Assembly: GCA_014885115.2 (NCBI GenBank)
Contig: WKLE02005976.1
Span: 1 to 13,155, forward strand
Length of the DNA stretch: 13,155 bases
From: Asterionellopsis glacialis
Taxonomy: Eukaryota; Bacillariophyta; Plagiogrammaphyceae; Rhaphoneidales; Asterionellopsidaceae
Reading direction: 5' to 3'
A program made the position numbers and the translations under genes. Below, piece after piece: positions 1-8,441 of this stretch. Below the pieces are notes generated by a model, which saw only the letters and a program-made list of their open reading frames with translations, was not told where the DNA came from and did not search any database. Each line of letters opens with the position of its first letter. Positions within the stretch are counted from its first letter, which is position 1.

Positions 1-2
1 AA

Positions 3-182
3 CAAAATGAGACAAACAAAGATGAAACAGGCAAAAGTGAACCCTTTTTGTCTTATGAGCTTCATGATACCTCTGCTGGTAAAAATGATGCAACTTTGGG
101 TGCTCGAAAACAGCTTGAACATTTTTTAAGAACAACTTTTGGTGTACAAGAAATAAAGCACATATTCTTATGCAAACTCTAG
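3..182 (+). CDS. Possible 3' end of an unidentified gene entering from the left edge
   Basis: A reading frame is open from the first bases of the window to a TAG at 180-182, giving 59 residues with no methionine, so any start lies outside. The composition looks protein-like: a hydrophilic stretch with many D, E, K and N is followed by an amphipathic segment around ARKQLEHFLRTTFGVQEIK, and the frame ends in CKL. The alternative frame starting at base 1 is also open for about 40 codons but reads as a less natural sequence. No family is recognised. If it is real, it converges on the MCTS1-like gene with about 590 bp between the two stop codons. It could be the last exon of a gene or a transposon fragment. 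Confidence 0.35.
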   Translation, partial: QNETNKDETGKSEPFLSYELHDTSAGKNDATLGARKQLEHFLRTTFGVQEIKHIFLCKL

Positions 183-773
183 ACCAGGAAACGATTACTG
201 GTGTCATGCTGTGTAATTTTCCGTAAAAGGTGACTTTTTGCAATTTTTGTGAAAACAGTCAAATATATCCAGTTTCCGATCGCTTCGCGGTAGATTTCGA
301 TCAATAATCTGATAAATGGGAAAAATGTACGAACGTTTCCAATCTGTCTTCAACACAGAAGGCAACTTTTGGATGTTCCTTCTGAGGAGGATGGGATGGA
401 AAACAAAAATTTTAAGAAAATAAAAAATCTCTAGAAGTTTGTGACGAGAATAAAATTATGCGAATTTAAGGGAGCGCACGCAGGGGAGCGGGTTCGGAGT
501 GCACTACAACATTAATATGTAGGACTTATGCTGCCTGATATCTATATTTTAAAAAAGAAGATTGTCCAAGAGATGAAATTGAAACTTTGAATCCAATAAT
601 AAAGATAGATGTCTCAATCTGTACTCATGCTTTATAACCTACTATGAAGATATTCTTTTCGTCAAGCATATGGATGATAGCAAGCTGGCAACTTCACTGT
701 CTTACATGAAATCACGCAAGTTCTTTTATGACCAAATTTGCTGTTTCATCAGAGAAACACCACAATTCACCAC
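183..773. other. Intergenic region between convergent 3' ends
   Basis: I see no reading frame worth calling here. The sequence is mostly AT-rich. One short GC-rich patch at about 470-505 holds two copies of a GGGAGCG-like word. It should contain the 3' UTR of the MCTS1-like gene on the minus strand and, if the fragment at 3-182 is real, that gene's 3' UTR on the plus strand. No clear polyadenylation signal was found. Confidence 0.5.
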
Positions 774-1531
774 CTACTGAATTTCATCTGTTTGAAAAAG
801 ACCGTCGCCTAAGAAATGAGCGACCTCGATACCATTTCCCTTATTTCTTTCTCGGCTAAATCAAATAAAAAATGGATAACAAGGATAATATTTTGTGTTA
901 ATAAATATCAATCGTCCAAATTCATCCGGGAGGGGGGGGTGTAATGTGTTCGGGAAATTCCATGCAAAAGAGTGAATTTTGAAAAAAGCACTTACATTTC
1001 AACACTACTCATTTTCATAACACCCACCGCTATCGGAAGTTCTTTGCCTTCTGCATATACAATAACGCCATCTCCTTTAGCCAAACCAGGCAACTCAAAA
1101 CCGTCATCATCTTTTTCAACTCCATCAGTTGGCATTTCTCCTCCTGGATTGGTCAGTCCAGGACACATGATATGAGCACCTCCAAGTACAAATGGAATTG
1201 CTCCTTTGTCTACGGTCACGCGCGTAAATTCAAGGCCTGGGTATCGATGAACAAGTTTGAGTGTTGGAAGAATAGGTCCGTCCCGTTCTTGGAAGAAAAC
1301 GGGTTCGTCGCTGCCGCTTCCCTCCCCGCCAGTTTTTCTACAGTACAGCATCAAGTGAGGTCCGACTTTGTACTGAACAAGTGGAGGCTTCTTTGGCAGT
1401 AGCTCATCAACCAAGTCTTCTGTGATTGCAGGGTGAGCTTCTAGAATTTGACTTTTGATCGCACGCTGCACTGAAGCCTTGACTTGCGTTGATGTGGAGA
1501 CATCAGATGAAGAGTCGAATTTCCTAAACAT
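774..1531 (-). CDS. MCTS1: MCTS1/Tma20-family PUA-domain translation factor, two exons
   Basis: Spliced as complement(join(774..855,996..1531)), this encodes 205 residues. Known family role: MCTS1 pairs with DENR on the 40S ribosome, removes deacylated tRNA after termination and promotes reinitiation after upstream ORFs; yeast Tma20 is the homologue. Seen here: the N-terminus MFRKFD matches the family start. A pre-PUA domain spans about residues 1-95 with LLPKKPP near 44-50 and ILPTLKLVHRYP near 87-98. The PUA core includes VDKGAIPFVLGGAHIMCPGL near 107-126 and VGVMKM near 169-174. The second exon supplies the last PUA strand, ending NKGNGIEVAHFLGDGL. An in-frame TGA nine bases upstream fixes the start at 1531. 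Two insertions relative to animal MCTS1 are visible: a Gly/Ser-rich loop near 67-76 and an acidic loop near 136-153. Without splicing, the frame stops one codon after the donor and loses the C-terminal 27 residues. Confidence 0.95.
856..995 (-). other. Intron of the MCTS1-like gene (140 bp)
   Basis: The donor is a consensus GTAAGT (995-990 on the minus strand) and the acceptor is TTTAG ending at 856. It is a phase-2 intron that splits an isoleucine codon, AT|C. The join restores the family-typical C-terminal sequence, which strongly supports the call. The retained intron would give Met followed immediately by TAA. Confidence 0.9.
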
Positions 1532-1763
1532 TTTCGTTCAACCGTAGATTGGTATATCTGATGGAAGAATAGGCTTTCGTATTAGAAGGGGCGTCAATGA
1601 TACTAGGTTCTCGAACACCTATTGAATGAATTCCGCCAGAGTCGTTTGCTGAATGAGATCGTGTGTCTCCTGCTTTTAATCGACTTTTTTGAAGATTTCG
1701 GTAGGAGAGTTGCGCCTCGAGGTTGAATTTTTGGGAGATTTGATGTGTGGTGCAAATCTGCAT
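1524..1763 (-). other. Upstream ORF overlapping the MCTS1-like start codon (79 codons)
   Basis: An ATG at 1763 opens a frame that runs into the MCTS1-like coding start. Its TAG lies three bases after the main ATG, so the two frames overlap by eight bases (ATGTTTAG). The peptide resembles no known protein and is rich in Ser and basic residues. It is only an upstream ORF if transcription begins above 1763, which the sequence alone cannot show. A chance frame in the 5' region is equally possible. Confidence 0.3.
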
Positions 1764-2332
1764 CGCGCAGGCGCTTTCGCAGCTTGTAGAGGTAAACGCA
1801 ATTCCGGATAAACAAATACCCGGATTTTTGTTACAGCCAGTGCGAAGCTAGTTAAGTTTTTATTCTCTCTGAAGTCTAGCTAGAGGCCTCTAGCAAGTTG
1901 AGTAGAGACTACAGTATTGTATGCTTTGGATTAGATTTTATGGTCTCAAAGGATGTTGAACACATTATCATGAAAGCTGCTACTTCTTCTTTGACGATAT
2001 ATTATTGTGCTCTCTGTAACCTGCCCAGATGATACCGTCATGTTGTACAGCATGATTTGATGAAAAAATATGGTGTCCCAGAAGTTAACTGTTGGAGACC
2101 ATAAAAAGAAAAGCTTGCTGGTATTTGAATGTACTCATGTAGTGATAAAAATGTTACTATTTTTGCTATCTATCTTTTCATGCGAGTAACGAGACAAAGG
2201 CGTTTCCTAGAAGGCCCGATGGAAACTTCTTTGAAATATTAGCCAAAGTACTCAAAATGTCAGGTTGTGTTATCTATATTATCTATTACTCTAGCTATCT
2301 AATCATATACTGTAAGCTCTCTCTGTTTCTCT
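1532..2332. other. Intergenic region: promoter and 5' UTR of the MCTS1-like gene, 3' flank of the transporter
   Basis: This roughly 800-bp stretch separates two head-to-tail minus-strand genes. It holds no convincing coding exon. It contains the upstream ORF at 1524-1763 and a perfect 16-bp palindrome at 1879-1894. Next to the transporter stop codon there is a CT-rich tract on the plus strand (about 2314-2337), which is purine-rich on the transcript. Confidence 0.6.
1879..1894. promoter_or_regulatory. Perfect 16-bp palindrome upstream of the MCTS1-like gene
   Basis: The sequence GCTAGAGGCCTCTAGC is its own reverse complement over all 16 bases. It lies about 350 bp upstream of the MCTS1-like start codon. 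A site for a dimeric DNA-binding protein is one reading. One such palindrome by chance in 13 kb is not very improbable. Confidence 0.3.
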
Positions 2333-4244
2333 CTAGGTAAAAGAAGGCATCTGCAACATACCATCCACATTGCTCGACTCAGATCTAAATCCTATACCAT
2401 AATTATCAACCAGCGAAGAATCCGTTATAAGCGGATCTGAATCTGCGGCTCCTGATGACTCTTCTTTCTGTATCTCGCTGTCATTATGCTCAAGATTTCC
2501 CGATTCGGCGCCCAAGTCGAGTCCTATTTTCCGAAGCAATACATGAACAATAACACCAGCAATAATGCCATACTCCACGCCAAGGAACTGAATAAACAAG
2601 AATGTTCCTATGCAAAGTGCATACTCAATGCTCTTCAATTTTAATCGTACCTCCCAAAGCCACTCGTATACGAGGTCAACACAAATCATCACCAAAAGAC
2701 TCCCAAAGAAAAAATTGGGCACGTATGAAAGAATCGGAAATGGCAACACCACCATGAAAAACTCTAGTAGAGCTATGACAAATCCAGTCACTCGTGAGCG
2801 AATCCCAGCTCGAAGTGAAAATATGCTTTGAGAAAAAATGTAGCTGCCAGTATAACCCCCTGTAAGACCGGAGACCAAGTTGCTAATTCCGACCATCGAA
2901 AGTTCGCTGTTGTAGTCAAGAGGCTGTTTGAGTTCCAACTCTATAGCGGCAATGTCCAATGAACTAGACAGAGCTACTACAAATATCATGCTCACTAATG
3001 TCAAAGTCTGAGGTGGAAACGCTGACCACACAACCTTATCAAACTGAAGATAGTCCCAAGTGTGGTACCAAACAGGGGCATCCTCTTGTTCTGGCATCCA
3101 CCCATTTCTTGTGGCATCCTCGATACTTTTGTCGGTTACCCAAAGACCCAAATAGAAGAGAAGAAGGATTAATGAAATGCAAGTTGGCAATACAGCCACA
3201 TGTCGAAGGATCCGTGCAGATATGTAAATCGTTAGACCACCAGCCAATCCTGGCATCATGTAATGCCATTTGTCTTGCAAAACGTCAACGGTTAATTCAC
3301 TAGTACCGGCCATCATAGCAAGGCCTGATACACCACAAAACCACCCAATAAATGCAAGATATCCACCAACGACAGGAGTAGGCAAGGCTTGGACCAATTG
3401 TGCTAGGCGAAGCTTCCCAATAATCACAAGCCCTATCCCGAGAAGTGCTGTTGCTAGACCCAAGCCAACCGTCACAGTTGCCAGCATGGTATCATCATCA
3501 TAACCTTTGCTACGACAGTAAAGTGAAATTGTCGCTGCCATTTGGGACAAGAAAATAAGCCCAGCATCTTGCACTTGTCCCACAGCAAATGGGAGACTCG
3601 ACAATAATGAAAAACATATTTGGTGGATCATACCGGATACGAGAGTAAGTTTTATCAGTACTGGTATGTATGGGGCAAAGCTGTCATCTCTGTATATGAT
3701 ATTCCCGAAAGACATCAAGACGGGCACAACTGTGATAAAAGTTTTAAAAAAACAACTTGTGGTTAAAACAAAGTTCCAAGTCAAATACAAGTATTTCCAA
3801 AAAGATGAAGTACTTACCAATAATACCATTAATGAGTCCATACATTACATTGATCCAAAGAGGATTCTCCGTTTCTTTATTTTCTGTTTTTCCCTTTTCT
3901 TCTGGTGTGTTTGGTATTTCCATTGGAAGCTTTGGGCGTATAGGTGGCTTTAACATGTCGAACTTTTGAGTGTAACGTAGATGCTCTTCATCTGACCATT
4001 CAAAATCATGACCATCACCTAATGATCGCGATCGTTGTCTTCGCATCGGTTTCGCATCTATGTATCCTCGGTGGAGATGTGTACACATTGGAGATGATAC
4101 TGTCCATGGTGAATCTTCTTTATCACTATTGAAATCAAATCGATAACCTTTCGGAAGCGACTGATGAGGCTTCACATCTGTTTGGGCGGTACCATTATTC
4201 CTTTCTTTTCGGTCCTTACTCTGGAGGACCCCCAAAAAGACCAT
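2333..4244 (-). CDS. SulP-family (SLC26-like) transporter of the YGR125W/Vsb1 type, no STAS domain, two exons
   Basis: Spliced as complement(join(2333..3729,3818..4244)), this encodes 607 residues. Seen: a hydrophilic N-terminus (1-128) with an RRQRSRSLG patch; about 12-13 hydrophobic helices from about 130 to 540; and a polar, acidic tail (545-607). SulP landmarks include QVQDAG at 194-199, PTPVVGG at 259-265, a SSSLD segment near 397-401 and VGISNLVSGLTGGYTGSYIF at about 422-441. From memory, these motifs resemble the fungal YGR125W/Vsb1 branch (vacuolar basic amino-acid storage) more than plasma-membrane sulfate carriers. The usual cytoplasmic STAS domain is absent, and no frame downstream could supply it. 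The tail carries DSDPLI at 572-577, a D-x-x-x-L-I acidic dileucine sorting signal, which fits a vacuolar location by inference. Substrate is unproven. An in-frame TGA upstream supports the start at 4244. Confidence 0.92.
3730..3817 (-). other. Intron of the SulP-like gene (88 bp)
   Basis: The donor is GTAAGT immediately after 3818 and the acceptor is ATCACAG ending at 3730. It is a phase-1 intron splitting a valine codon, G|TT. The join creates GLINGIIVVPVLMSFG, which continues naturally as the first membrane helix of a SulP protein. Confidence 0.9.
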
Positions 4245-4798
4245 TTTTTTCTTTCAAATTTGCAAAAAAATTATGATAGGGCAGATAGAATTGAAGATGA
4301 GCTCAATGTACTTTATTTATTTCATCGACCGACCGATGTATCATCGCAGTTTAATAAATGAAGAAAAAATGGTGTATTTGTTAATTTCCGTGATCGTGTA
4401 CTGTTTCTTTCTCGTTTCGTCTTAATACCTGCACGCGTGATTCACATCAAACCATCAAAGAATCCCCCGTCAAAAAAAGAACACACGACAGATTCAATTC
4501 TGATAACAAATCTGTCTGTGGCTAGCAGAATGCATGACAGCTGTCTAACCAATGATATTATGAAACAAACATGTGACGCATGGGTGACTCTTTGGGACTA
4601 TTAATTAATAGGAGTAATATTATTAACCGGCGGTTGAATGGTTGGCTGTCTGCATATCTAGGACCTAAGGACTTACCTTGTACCAGAGGTACCGGTTATG
4701 TTGCAATGCGTGGCCAGCTAGCTGGGTACCTTTACGAGAGTGTACTGGCACCAGTTAATCAAAGGACGTGGTTCAAAGCCATGTCGTAGAATTCAAAT

Positions 4799-4816
4799 CA
4801 AAATTCCAGAATTTTG
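4799..4816. promoter_or_regulatory. 18-bp inverted repeat with a heat-shock-element core
   Basis: CAAAATTC and its exact reverse complement GAATTTTG flank a CA spacer. The core TTCCAGAA fits the nTTCnnGAAn unit bound by heat shock factors, a family known to be greatly expanded in diatoms. It lies 278 bp upstream of the plastid-protein start and 555 bp upstream of the transporter start. Binding is inferred only. Confidence 0.4.
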
Positions 4817-5049
4817 TAACGTCTGGCCGTCATCATGATACATATCCATCATATTCCGCGCAACCTCGCGCGACAGATTGGTCTACCGTTGGACATCTTC
4901 GGAAGAAAGTATCCGCGGGAGCCATCAAAGCCACACTTCGTTTTTTTTCTTTTTTTCTTTCTTTTTTATCTTTGCTCTTTCGATGTACTGTATGTGATCT
5001 TATATATCTTGTAATAACATTCTGCCAGAAATCTTTTCATTAAAAAAAA

Positions 5050-5067
5050 ATGTCTGCGGCAGTTTGA
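5050..5067 (+). other. Short upstream ORF (MSAAV) before the plastid-protein start
   Basis: An ATG preceded by a run of nine A residues opens a five-codon frame ending in TGA. It lies 26 bases before the main ATG at 5094 and in another frame. If the transcript starts upstream of 5050, ribosomes would meet it first, in a favourable A-rich context, and the main protein would need leaky scanning or reinitiation. Confidence 0.35.
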
Positions 5068-5093
5068 CGACAACAATAAGTGATAATTATAAA

Positions 5094-5204
5094 ATGGTAC
5101 GTTCAACCATCATGAACCAACAACGACGGTGGCAAAATGAAGCCATATCTTCCATGTTTAATTTAATTGCGATTACTTTGATACTGGCGCAGCTCGTCAC
5201 GGCA
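5094..5204 (+). other. Signal peptide with ASAFAP-type plastid import site
   Basis: The first 37 codons encode a secretory signal peptide with hydrophobic core LIAITLILAQLV, ending VTA just before Phe38 and an Arg two residues on. In diatoms, Phe at the +1 position is the known determinant for crossing the inner plastid membranes. Alternative in-frame Met codons at residues 7 and 21 would leave most of the hydrophobic core intact. Confidence 0.85.
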
Positions 5205-8200
5205 TTTGTGAGAAATCCTACCGTAACTACAGGATCTGGTCAATTCTTCGGCCTTGTTCCGTCCAATACACATCAGTATTTTCCACCGATAGAACTTAAT
5301 CGGCGACCAAAATACAACCATGCTTTGTCAATGAGTTCCTCGGTTGGGTCGGAAAAACGTGTTGTATACCAAAGAATTGTCCGGTCACCCAAAGATGTTC
5401 CTCCTGTGTTGCTTCTTGGAAATTTGGTTGAATATCTAGAAGAACGGTTTGAAATTCCTCCAAATTTACCCATGGTTTATGAAGCTATTGTTTCCAACGA
5501 TGAAGAGAGTCGTTTCGTCCTTACCTGGGATTCCCCACTTTCTTCTTCTCCCGAAGCAACAAAATTAAATGTAGAAGTGATTGGAATTTATACAGAAGAT
5601 GATGATGGCGATAATCAATCATCATTGCAATCTGTTCCGACTATGGCGATGGTGGCTGTCAGCAAGGAAGCATCAACGCCAGGAGGACCTTTAGCACCTA
5701 TGATGCAAAATTTATTTGATGATTCAGAAAAACGTATTATTGATGCTTTAGATCGTGGGATGGATGACTTCTGTAATGGAAGGATTAAATTTTCTTCTTT
5801 GGTTCCTGAGGAGGAAGGGGAGAAGATGCTTGCTCGGCCGGGGAATGTGAAAGATGTAGAAGAAGCCATACAGGCTGAATTGGTTGACGCTATTCCTGAC
5901 CAGAGAGAGGGAATTGCTCCAGAGGACGTAATTGTCGAGACAACAACTGTGAATGAAGAACCATCGAAAGAGCCTAGCAGTAAGGTTTATTCTTCATCGA
6001 CCGAATCGGACTTTGCCGTTCAAGCGGCTAGACGAGCAAGTGCTGTACGATCCATGAATGCCAACTCGAAGGAGGTGAAAAATGACACTCGTGACCCAAG
6101 TCATGGTGATGACTTTGCTGTACAGGCGGCTAAAAAAGCTGTTGAAGCCAGCAAAGCAGCAAATGGAAAACCAAGACCAAAGTCAAAAGATAAGCGTACG
6201 TCTCTCGGGAATGACCCTCCAAGAGCAGGTACCAAACAAATGCCGGAAAGGTTCCCAAGCACTCCAACAAGGCCACTTAGGAAATCTCGATTTAAAACAA
6301 CAATATCTATTCCATCGAAAAAGAGAAAGGCAAAAGCTAATGGTGATATTGGAGTTGTAGCACCCAATACGAAGCAAGTCAAATCTGTGAAAGGAACTTC
6401 CGTTGAACAATCTATGACAAAAAAGAAGGTACCCACGACTGCATCGTCTGTGAGCACTAAAAGAAAACTCAATTTAAGGGTCAGCGAGTCAGAAAAGCTT
6501 GACGACTTGGCGCAATTAAAAGATGATGAAATATCACCTGAGGAGATGTTTGGAATAGATAAAGTGAAGGAGACGAAATCAAAAGAATTTATACCGACAA
6601 AAACTGTATCTAAGGAACAAATGGAGCGCGACGTGATGGATGCAACACAGAAGGTTATGTCAGAATTAGCTTCTCAGGGCGGAGATATGACACCAGAAGA
6701 GCTTCTGGAAGACGTGTTAAAATTTGGGGAGGAAAAGGACAAAGAAGATGCTCAAGGATTTGTTAGCGGTGCATTTGAACAGGCAAAAACACTTTTTCGA
6801 GAACAGAAGGAAAAGAGAGAAGAGCGCCTGAAGCAAACATCTTTCAAAGAGCCTGAGGAGATCAAAATAGGCACTGAAGTTCTCAAAAAACAGGATTCCG
6901 TGAAAGAGCTTAGTCCCGAAGAGGAGTTGAAACAAATTTTTGAAGCTGGAGAGCGGCTTGCCGATGGTCGAATGGCAATGACTTTATCTAGTCCTGGAGG
7001 AGAATTAGAGCCTGGAAAAAGTGGCACCACAGAGGAGGATATTGATAGACTTATTTCCTCCGAAAAATCAATTTCTGGATATGCCCGCCAACTAGACGAT
7101 GAACTAGCAGAACTCGAGCTACAAATTACGTCGACACCGGGGGAGGAGCTCGACGGGCCACGAGAGAATCCGGTTTTCGATGTATTTTCTGGGCCTGAAG
7201 TGTACAACCCAAATGTTGATCCTGAGACAGCTGTGAATTGGCCTGGAGCCTTACCAGGGACGAAGGATGTCAGACTTCCTAAAGAATTGAGTGAAGCCGT
7301 GTCACAAGCGCGATTTGCGGCTGAAGTGCTCTCTAAACTGAATGAGGAGGACGGCAAATTCTATGTTGGTGAAAAAGAAATTTCTCAAAAGCAGGTTGAA
7401 AATCTTCAAAGTGTAGTAGATGATGCTACCCGTGTTGGGTTGATTGATGATCCTCTCGAATACATCGCCGAACAATCCCGGCTTCAAATGCTTGTAGATG
7501 AACTTACTAGTCAACCAGAAGAACGTATTCAGGATGTAGCCTCAAATTACAGAGACTTACTGTTATCCGAGAATTTTATCAGCCTTGTGAAGGAACGTCT
7601 AACAAACATGGCTGATCGAGATTTGGATGCTAGACGCCGCGGGGATGAGTCACTAAATGAGGTTCACGCCTCGGAACGGAAAATTCTTGGGCACTTGGTC
7701 AATCAGGCACAACTCCTTTTGAAGGAAGCACGGGCCTTAGGTGCTGAATTGGAGGCATCTCAATTAGAAATCGTTCGTCAAATTTGTCAGGTAGCCATGG
7801 ATCCAGCTCATAAAACTGAGGAAGAAACATCTAATGCGTTAACTGACGCAGTGCGAGACATGAGACCAATGTTCGACGACATGTTTGTCGCTTACTTGAA
7901 ATATGCAGTTGCAGAAGAGGAGGGACGCTTAGCTCGTGCAGGTTTGTTGGATGATCCGGAACATAATCAATGGCTGTTTGTTTTGAAAATTGTTCAGCAG
8001 GGTGTTTATGCCGAACTTGCAACCGGCATCAATCGATACATTGACCATCTTTGGTACGTCTTGAGGATGGAAACACACGGAGAACGCAGGGCTTTGCTAA
8101 AGAAACTCATCGATGATTTACCTACTATGGATGTTCGCCCATTTGTACAAGTTGTGGATAATATTGTAACCGCCCTCGGGGATACTGCTAGAGGCGAATT

Positions 8201-8441
8201 CGACCCAGCTCTCGGTGACATGACAAACAAATTATTACAGCTTAACAGAGATGTCCATGACCTTCTACCACCAGATAGAATTAAACTTATGAGTCGTGAT
8301 GCTGATGAATGGGCTGCGGAACAGAAGAAGAAACTAATGGAACAGAGAAAGGTAACTCAGCAGCGACTTAAAGCAGCTCGCGAAACTCAGGAGTACGAGA
8401 AAGAATTCACACCTCGTGGAGAAACAGAAAGAATGACATAG
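5094..8441 (+). CDS. Large plastid-targeted protein of unknown function (1115 residues)
   Basis: Single exon. I do not recognise the family. The frame continues upstream to 5064, but only from a TTG; 5094 is the first ATG and has good context (AAAATGG). Residues 1-37 form a secretory signal peptide (basic RR at 11-12, hydrophobic 20-36) ending VTA, and Phe38 begins FVRNP. This is the ASAFAP-type cleavage site and Phe-led transit peptide of diatom plastid proteins, so a plastid location is well supported. About residues 80-230 look folded, with hydrophobic LLLGNLVEYL and MVAVSKEAS stretches. Residues about 250-490 are disordered, rich in K, S and T, with a twice-used DFAVQAA motif (306 and 340). 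The remainder is charged and mainly helical, with acidic EE/EEL stretches to about 700. A more globular helical domain (about 800-1080) contains LVNQAQLLLKEARALGAELE, then a KKK-rich tail. Structural or regulatory roles are possible, but none is indicated. Confidence 0.88.
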   Translation: MVRSTIMNQQRRWQNEAISSMFNLIAITLILAQLVTAFVRNPTVTTGSGQFFGLVPSNTHQYFPPIELNRRPKYNHALSMSSSVGSEKRVVYQRIVRSPKDVPPVLLLGNLVEYLEERFEIPPNLPMVYEAIVSNDEESRFVLTWDSPLSSSPEATKLNVEVIGIYTEDDDGDNQSSLQSVPTMAMVAVSKEASTPGGPLAPMMQNLFDDSEKRIIDALDRGMDDFCNGRIKFSSLVPEEEGEKMLARPGNVKDVEEAIQAELVDAIPDQREGIAPEDVIVETTTVNEEPSKEPSSKVYSSSTESDFAVQAARRASAVRSMNANSKEVKNDTRDPSHGDDFAVQAAKKAVEASKAANGKPRPKSKDKRTSLGNDPPRAGTKQMPERFPSTPTRPLRKSRFKTTISIPSKKRKAKANGDIGVVAPNTKQVKSVKGTSVEQSMTKKKVPTTASSVSTKRKLNLRVSESEKLDDLAQLKDDEISPEEMFGIDKVKETKSKEFIPTKTVSKEQMERDVMDATQKVMSELASQGGDMTPEELLEDVLKFGEEKDKEDAQGFVSGAFEQAKTLFREQKEKREERLKQTSFKEPEEIKIGTEVLKKQDSVKELSPEEELKQIFEAGERLADGRMAMTLSSPGGELEPGKSGTTEEDIDRLISSEKSISGYARQLDDELAELELQITSTPGEELDGPRENPVFDVFSGPEVYNPNVDPETAVNWPGALPGTKDVRLPKELSEAVSQARFAAEVLSKLNEEDGKFYVGEKEISQKQVENLQSVVDDATRVGLIDDPLEYIAEQSRLQMLVDELTSQPEERIQDVASNYRDLLLSENFISLVKERLTNMADRDLDARRRGDESLNEVHASERKILGHLVNQAQLLLKEARALGAELEASQLEIVRQICQVAMDPAHKTEEETSNALTDAVRDMRPMFDDMFVAYLKYAVAEEEGRLARAGLLDDPEHNQWLFVLKIVQQGVYAELATGINRYIDHLWYVLRMETHGERRALLKKLIDDLPTMDVRPFVQVVDNIVTALGDTARGEFDPALGDMTNKLLQLNRDVHDLLPPDRIKLMSRDADEWAAEQKKKLMEQRKVTQQRLKAARETQEYEKEFTPRGETERMT

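Larger units (their letters stand above)
4245..5093. promoter_or_regulatory. Divergent promoter region between the transporter and the plastid-protein gene
   Basis: About 850 bp lie between two start codons on opposite strands, so both promoters must be here. Visible elements are a 12-bp palindrome TATTAATTAATA (4599-4610), palindrome CCAGCTAGCTGG (4714-4725), inverted repeat ACTGG-CA-CCAGT (4744-4755), the 18-bp inverted repeat at 4799-4816, and a T-rich pyrimidine tract (4941-4968). TGAC half sites resembling bZIP targets occur at 4574 and 4585. No TATA box was assigned with confidence. Short frames here, including one at 4580-4789, look like chance. Confidence 0.6.

Noticed and set aside
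2270..2345. A further 3' exon carrying a STAS domain for the transporter
   Set aside because: A possible GTATGT donor exists just before the stop, but no downstream minus-strand frame long enough for a STAS domain is present before the MCTS1-like gene.
3666..3953. Plus-strand frames over the transporter's intron and first exon
   Set aside because: They run antisense to a well-supported spliced gene and show no family resemblance.
4580..4789. 69-codon ATG frame in the divergent promoter
   Set aside because: It resembles no protein, lies between two promoters and overlaps the palindromic sites.
5064..5093. Extension of the plastid-protein gene to a TTG at 5064
   Set aside because: Nuclear eukaryotic genes start at ATG. 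The ATG at 5094 has good context and places the signal peptide close to the N-terminus.
6101..6472. 123-codon antisense frame
   Set aside because: Phe/Val/Leu-rich composition reflects the Lys/Asp-rich sense strand of the linker. It is a shadow.
6752..7357. 201-codon antisense frame inside the plastid-protein gene
   Set aside because: It is Ser-rich because it mirrors the acidic and charged codons of the sense strand, and it shows no domain.
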